Notes under the pieces: model-generated
The model's database searches: none
What the model saw: the letters and a program-made list of their open reading frames with translations, nothing else
What the model was told of the DNA's origin: nothing
Assembly (NCBI RefSeq): GCF_009866525.1
Contig: NZ_CM020866.1
Span: 684,260-748,259 of the forward strand
DNA from: Spiroplasma poulsonii
Lineage (GTDB): Bacteria; Bacillota_I; Bacilli_A; Mycoplasmatales; Mycoplasmataceae
Reading direction: 5' to 3'
DNA: 64,000 nucleotides
Program-made: the position numbers and the translations under genes
Shown: positions 56,075 to 64,000 of the stretch, piece after piece
Layout: each line of letters starts with the position of its first letter
Numbering within the stretch: position 1 is the stretch's first letter

Positions 56075-57304
56075 ATGGACAATTTTGATAATTATGAACA
56101 AGTTGCGTCAATAAAGGTCATTGGCATTGGTGGAGCTGGTAATAATGCTGTTAATAGAATGATTGAAGCTGGTGTCCAAGGGGTTGAATTTATTGTTGCA
56201 AATACTGATGCCCAAATTATTAGTGTTTCAAAATCAAAAAATAAAATTGTATTAGGGAAAGAAACATCAAAAGGGCTTGGAGCAGGTGCTAATCCTGATG
56301 TTGGCCGTCAAGCAGCAATTGAATCAGCAGAAGAAATTAAAGAAGCGTTAAAAGGCGCTGATATGGTTTTTGTTGCTGCTGGAATGGGTGGCGGAACTGG
56401 AACTGGGGCTGCCCCAATTATTGCGAAAATTGCAAAAGAACAAGGTGCATTAACAGTTGGAATTATTACGACTCCATTTTCTTTTGAAGGACGTGCTCGG
56501 AACAGTTATGCGATTCAAGGAACCGATGAATTACGTAAACATATTGATTCATTAATTATTATTTCAAATGACCGCTTATTAGAAGTTATTGGGGGCGTGC
56601 CATTAAAGGATTCCTTCAAAGAGGCGGATAACATTTTACGTCAGGGAGTACAAACAATTACCGATTTAATTGCGGTACCATCATTAATTAACTTAGACTT
56701 TGCTGATATTAAAACGGTAATGAAAAGTAAAGGTAATGCTTTGTTTGGAATTGGAATTGGTTCTGGAAAAGACAAAGCAATTGAAGCGGCTAATAAGGCG
56801 ATTATTTCACCGTTATTAGAAGCATCAATTCGGGGGGCAAAAGATGCCATTATTAATGTTACTGGTGGAAACACATTAACCTTAAATGACGCTAATGATG
56901 CTGTTGACATTGTTAAACAGGCAATTGGTGGTGAAGTTAATATTATCTTTGGAACTGCTGTTAATGAACATCTAGATGATGAAATGATTGTGACAGTTAT
57001 TGCCACAGGGTTTGATGAAGATAAAAATTTTTTAAACCCCGATAATAATTATCGTGCTTCAGTGGAAGAATATGAAGAACCTTCATCAAAAACAGCGCCA
57101 CCTGAAAATGCTGATGAGGATCCAGAAGACCAAGATGTTGTCCGTAAGCGCCCAAGTTATTTTAATAATTTACAAGAAAATGCTGGCCGCGAAACAGCAA
57201 ATGCCAGCCGTCGAATCAATGCGTGAAAAGAACATGTCAATGAGAATAATCGATCAGCTGATGATGATGATGATTTACCACCATTTGTTCGTCGTAGTTG
57301 ATAA
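56075..57304 (+). CDS. ftsZ: Cell division protein FtsZ
   Basis: 409 aa tubulin-like GTPase. [17 protein letters not shown], the GTP motif GGGTGTG at residues 105-111, NTDAQ, and [13 protein letters not shown] (T7 loop). A charged linker ends in the conserved C-terminal peptide [12 protein letters not shown], which binds FtsA and SepF. The last part is read through one TGA Trp codon, then W-TAA. Confidence 0.97.
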
Positions 57305-57306
57305 TA

Positions 57307-57732
57307 ATGAGCATTTTTAAGAAAAAACCTAAAAGTATTTACGATTCTCAACCACGAATTGATTTTAATGACACTGCTGTTGAACCAATTGTCCAAACCG
57401 ATCGCAAAGAAGATAACACCCCACAAGCACCAACCGTTCCTTTTCAAAAGGTTACTTTTGATGCGTCAGAACCAGTGCCGAACGTTGCAACTAGTGATGA
57501 AACTAGTTCAACGATAAGCACTGGTTTTGTTGCGGATAGTTATAATGATGCTCCGAAAATGGCTGATTTATTATTAAGCAAAGGACAGTTAGTTGTTCAT
57601 TTGGAAAAGTTATCAAAAGAAGAGCGAATTCGGTTGTTAGATTTTATGGCCGGGGTAATGTATGCGTTTGATGGGGATGTTCAAAAGTTAGAACATAAGA
57701 CTTATCAATTTATGATTAGAAAAGATGCTTAA
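57307..57732 (+). CDS. sepF: SepF-like division protein
   Basis: 141 aa. Basic N-terminus (MSIFKKKPKS), acidic/proline-rich linker, and the SepF core (residues 84-139): PKMADLLLSKGQLVVHLEKL, ERIRLLDFMAGVMYAFDGDVQKLE. ATG 57307 is 2 nt after the ftsZ stop. SepF is an FtsZ membrane anchor. Confidence 0.88.
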   Translation: MSIFKKKPKSIYDSQPRIDFNDTAVEPIVQTDRKEDNTPQAPTVPFQKVTFDASEPVPNVATSDETSSTISTGFVADSYNDAPKMADLLLSKGQLVVHLEKLSKEERIRLLDFMAGVMYAFDGDVQKLEHKTYQFMIRKDA

Positions 57733-58475
57733 TAAAACTCAATTATTACAACATTGCCAGCAAGATTATGATTTAATTAATAAAATTAAGGGTTGGTGTG
57801 CTCAAGCACGCCAAGGAAAAATTGTTGCAACTGGTTTTCTTGACTTACGCCAATTAGCAATTTTAACGGCAATCCTTCGCCAAGAAAAAATTACCGATTA
57901 TAGCATTCACGAACCATTTGTGAATGGCTTTCGGAAGACGGTTACTTTTAATAGTACCCAGGATAATACGATTATTCTGACAACCCCGCAACCAACTCCC
58001 ACTATTTTTACAACATCATCTTGCGCTGGGGTTCATTTTAAACCAGTTACAGTTAGATTTGCGTGTAATTGGTGATTTATATGTTACTGCGACCATGATA
58101 TCTTTAAGTGTTTTAGCAAAAATTGGACCAGTGTTTACTAATACACCAATGGTAATTCAAAAGCATGTTCTAACATGACACGAAGTACCATCACCCGTTG
58201 TCCTTGACCACCAGTTTACGATTTTTACTAAAACAGTTAAAAGTTTACGGTTAGATGCAATTGTTAGTGCGATTTGTAATTTGTCCCGCTAAAAAGGGCA
58301 AGCTTATGTTGAAGCAGATAATGTTTATGTTAATTTTTCGGTGGTAAATAATAAGACTTTTCAAGTTGCTTGTGATATTATAATATCAATAAGGCGGTAT
58401 GGTCGTTTTAAAATTAATGAAATTATTCCGAGCAAAAATCAACATTATCGAATTACAATTGCAAAATTTGCATAA
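57725..58475 (+). pseudogene. ylmH: YlmH (S4-domain RNA-binding protein), inactivated
   Basis: Starts at ATG 57725 (8-nt overlap with sepF) and reads the YlmH N-terminal region (GFLDLRQLAILTAILRQEKI). Around 58028-58031 a GGGG run shifts the frame: with one G fewer it continues FILNQLQLDLRVIGDLYVT... TAA at 58290-58292 then interrupts the S4 domain (SLRLDAIVSAICNLSR, stop, KGQAYVEADNVYVN). The true end is TAA 58473-58475. Two independent lesions make it a pseudogene in an otherwise intact cluster. Sequencing error could explain the G run but less easily both. Confidence 0.82.
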
Positions 58476-58490
58476 AAGGTAGGGGAAGTT

Positions 58491-58895
58491 ATGGCAGAAC
58501 AAGATAGAGACTTACGAACAGTTATTCGTGAACAAAATAAAATTATTGAAAAGTTAACATATGATAATCGCCAATTAGTCCAACGGTTGCAAGAATTACA
58601 ACATTTAGAGCATATTTCGCGCTATAACATTGAGAAATCGCGGGAAGCCTTTGAAGTTGCTAGTCATAACGCTGGGCGCATTATTATGAAAGCGGTTGAT
58701 TTTTCATATGCGTTTAAAGATGAAATTGCCGTATTATTAGAAGCAATTGATGATCACCGTCATAATCCGCAAAATGTCTTAAAAGTAATTGATGAGTTCT
58801 TAGAACGTAATAAACGAATTTATGCTTTTTCAATTAATGATGGGGAACGGATTACGGAAATGATTAAGAAAGAAATTATTAACAAAATTAGATAA
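58491..58895 (+). CDS. DivIVA-like coiled-coil protein
   Basis: 134 aa, ATG 58491 after AGGGGAAG. Coiled coil (residues 12-60: EQNKIIEKLTYDNRQLVQRL) and a helical C-terminal part. It lacks the N-terminal membrane-binding DivIVA motif. The assignment rests on its place between ylmH and ileS, where divIVA lies in Firmicutes. Confidence 0.65.
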   Translation: MAEQDRDLRTVIREQNKIIEKLTYDNRQLVQRLQELQHLEHISRYNIEKSREAFEVASHNAGRIIMKAVDFSYAFKDEIAVLLEAIDDHRHNPQNVLKVIDEFLERNKRIYAFSINDGERITEMIKKEIINKIR

Positions 58896-58904
58896 ATAGT
58901 GTAA

Positions 58905-59112
58905 GATTTATTTATAAGAAAACAAACCACAATTATTTGGCCCTTTTATCGCAGCAAGGTTAGGATGATGAGAGCTAATTATAAAACCCAAATAATTATC
59001 CCTTGTTTTTACAACTAAACAAACATTGTAAAAAAAGGTAAATATTGCCAAGATATTTATAAAGTAAGATGGTACCGCGTGTTATTAGCGCTCTTATAGT
59101 CTTACTTTTTTT
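58905..59112 (+). promoter_or_regulatory. T-box leader of ileS
   Basis: AGATGGTACCGCG at about 59067-59079 is the T-box. ATC near 58998-59000 could be the Ile specifier. GTAAGA/TCTTAC arms with T7 (ending about 59110) form the terminator that tRNA-Ile binding would prevent. Confidence 0.85.
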
Positions 59113-59134
59113 ATGACAGAAAGGAATGATTTTG

Positions 59135-61861
<2,727 letters not shown>

Positions 61862-61893
61862 TAATAGCAATGAAATAAAAGGAGTTAGAAAGA

Positions 61894-62481
61894 ATGAGAG
61901 AACGTACAAAGCAATTTTGGCATGATGTTGGTGAACATTTTAAAAGTCGAAATTATATTTGAAAATTTAAGCTCCAAATTTGCTTACCAATTTTTATTGG
62001 TTTATTAATTTTAGATATTATTACAAAGCAATTAGCCTTTCATTTATTATCCCATGATCCTTATGCCCCAGAAGTTAAGTTTCTTGATGGTTTTATTAAT
62101 TTTAAGTTTGTTATTAACAAAGGCATTGCTTTTGGAGCAAATGCTGATAATTTAGTGGCAACAATTATTGGTGCGGTGCTAATTACGATATTAGCTTTTA
62201 TTGTGTTTTTATATATTAATAGTAAAACAGCAGCGATTGGTTTAATTATGATAACTTGTGGTGGGTTTGGTAACTTAATTGATCGTATGTGAAACCAAGG
62301 GGGAGTTGTTGACTTTTTAGTATGAATTCTCTTTCCACCATATAGTATTTTTAATTTATCTGATACTTGAGTAACATTTGGGGTTGTTGTTTTAGTATTA
62401 GCAATTATCATTGAAATTACGCGCTTTTATCGTGACCGTGCGCGAAGTAATTGCGAAGAAAGTATTGTGAATAATGAATAA
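61894..62481 (+). CDS. lspA: Lipoprotein signal peptidase
   Basis: 195 aa with four membrane segments. Conserved FVINKGIAFG, CGGFGNLIDRM (catalytic Asp), GGVVDFLV and YSIFNLSDTWV (second Asp). It removes signal peptides from the many prolipoproteins of this organism. Overlaps rluD by 8 nt. Confidence 0.95.
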
Positions 62482-63394
62482 AATTACTTTTGTTGCATCA
62501 ACAAGTGGGCGCATTGATAAAGTGTTAGTCGCATATTTTGCCACAACAGCAACGATCTTCTCACGAACAAAAATTCAAGAATTAATAACTCAAAACCAAG
62601 TCCAAGTTAATGACCAATTTGTGCACCAAAATTATCTTGTCCAAGTTAATGATACAATTACTGTTACTTTACCATCGCCATCAACAACAAACCTAACGCC
62701 AATGGCAATGCCATTAACAGTGTTGTACGAAGATGATGTGTTATTGGTAATTGATAAACCAAATAATTTGGTTGTTCATCCTGCCCTGGGGCATTTAAAT
62801 GACACCTTAGTTAATGCTTTAATTGCCCGAAGTGAAGATTGATCAACTGTTAGCGGTGAATTGCGACCAGGAATTGTCCATCGGATTGATCGGCAAACAA
62901 CAGGAACATTAATTATTGCTAAAAATGATTTTATTCATCACCAATTGCAAGAACAAATTCAAACAAAGCAATTACAACGACGTTATTTAGCCCTGGTGCA
63001 TGGTAATATTGTTGAAACGCAAGCAAAAATTGATGCGCCAATTGGTCGCGATCCGCAAGATCGCAAGAAAATGGTTGTCACAGCCAAAAATTCTAAAAAA
63101 GCAGTGACTAATATTCTTGTAATTGAGCGCTTTAATGATTATACTTATATAGAGTGTGAGTTAGAAACTGGTCGCACGCATCAAATTCGAGCGCATTTAA
63201 AGTATATTAATCATCCGGTTGTTGGTGACCCACTATATGGGACGGTCGCTGATAAAAAGGAATCATTTGGCCAATATTTGCATGCTTATCAGTTAACTTT
63301 TATGCATCCAATTACAAATCTTCCAATTACGGTATCAGCAGCATTACCGTTGGAATTTGAAAATAAATTAGCAGCATTACGCACGAAAGGATAG
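62474..63394 (+). CDS. RluD-type pseudouridine synthase
   Basis: 306 aa. N-terminal S4 RNA-binding domain (FSRTKIQELITQNQVQVND) and RluA-family catalytic domain: VLYEDDVLLVIDKP, RPGIVHRIDRQTTG with catalytic Asp139, RYLALVHG, LETGRTHQIRAHL. Modifies 23S rRNA (RluD class) by family. The start overlaps lspA. Confidence 0.93.
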
Positions 63395-63400
63395 GAAACA

Positions 63401-64000
63401 ATGAGTTTTGATAAAGACAAGTTATCATTGGTTGATTATTTTTTTAAACAAGAGAAATATAATGTTTATAAAAATAAACCCCGAGGTAATAATAATGTTT
63501 ATTTATATAAAGTTGATAGTAAAGAATTTCAAATAATTAAAATTATTGATGATTTTAGTGGTGAATTTAAAGAATATGTTAGTGTTGATGAAGTGGTCCA
63601 AGATTTAAAGGCTTTTTTAAATAAAAAATTTCAACGAGTAAAACTTTCTATTTTGTCAGTTGTTTTAATTGAAAATCGTTCGCAAGTTTATAAGGAAGAT
63701 AATGGGGATGTTGTTTTATTTGTTGATAGTCATAATTATCTTGACCGGTTAAGTAATTATTATCCAAAAATTACAATGTTAGAAGATAACAATGATGATA
63801 GTTCAATGGCGGGGATGTCACCAGAAGAAATCTTAGATGGAATTAAAGATCCAAATAGTAAATTAACAAAAAACTTAAAACAATTAAGTGATAAGTTAAG
63901 TGTTAATAATTTAGGGGTAACATGAGTTTTAATTGCGTTATTATTAATTATTCCAATTGTTGGGATCTTTTTTGGAGCGCAAATTTTTAACACGAAAGAC
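63401..64000 (+). CDS. Membrane protein with cytoplasmic N-domain, partial
   Basis: Runs off the window end. About 170 soluble residues (acidic, ending KNLKQLSDKL) precede a first membrane segment (WVLIALLLIIPIVGIFFGAQIF). In related genomes a rhomboid protease with such an N-domain would fit, but no catalytic residue is visible here. Starts 6 nt after the pseudouridine synthase stop. Confidence 0.65.

Noticed and set aside
5294-58292. TAA recoded as an amino acid
   Set aside because: Housekeeping genes here (alaS, pheT, ftsZ, rpmF and others) terminate at TAA, so it is a working stop. The internal TAAs occur in genes with other lesions or in mobile DNA.

Overview
This window is a Mollicutes chromosome, most likely Spiroplasma and probably the citri clade. 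TGA must be read as tryptophan throughout: every housekeeping gene (alaS, pheT, ileS, ftsZ) is continuous only that way. Other pointers are the very low GC, a reduced division cluster with no peptidoglycan genes, many lipoproteins, and a Rep gene resembling those of spiroplasma filamentous phages. The genus is inferred; no database was searched.

Layout: 1-12944 is chromosomal backbone: a membrane protein end, alaS-ruvX, a cluster of unrecognised charged proteins ending in nusB, a fused ATPase-permease ABC exporter and a secreted GH18 hydrolase. 13000-18350 is an insertion-sequence landing zone around a lipoprotein with an M60-like HExxH site. 18360-33650 is a decayed tailed-phage prophage with small and large terminase, scaffold, capsid, portal and a long tail-type protein. 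It is broken by four copies of one IS3/IS150-type element, by a 469-bp MITE-like element with an 8-bp target duplication, and by in-frame TAA codons. 33647-35676 holds a lipoprotein, an IS5-like copy and a broken membrane gene.

35690-39519 returns to backbone: a TPP-riboswitch-controlled thiamine transporter, nadD-yqeK and an MTA/SAH nucleosidase. 39700-47611 is a second island: a broken lipoprotein, an HUH-type Rep, a truncated AAA ATPase facing a plasmid-like ParA module, and four copies of the IS5-like element, two of them nested. 47619-64000 is backbone: T-box-pheST, an RpiR regulator, yceD-rpmF, mraZ-rsmH-ftsA-ftsZ-sepF-(ylmH pseudogene)-divIVA-like, T-box-ileS, lspA, rluD and a membrane protein cut by the window end.

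The most unusual material is the prophage. It repeats one promoter box three times, may encode a short terminated RNA, has a canonical -1 slippery heptamer in its scaffold gene, carries an antisense 303-aa gene inside the late operon, and has been rebuilt by insertion elements. Two of the four IS3 copies lack target duplications, which implies that parts of the terminase and capsid genes were deleted. All nonsense codons found in the window are TAA, consistent with AT-biased decay.
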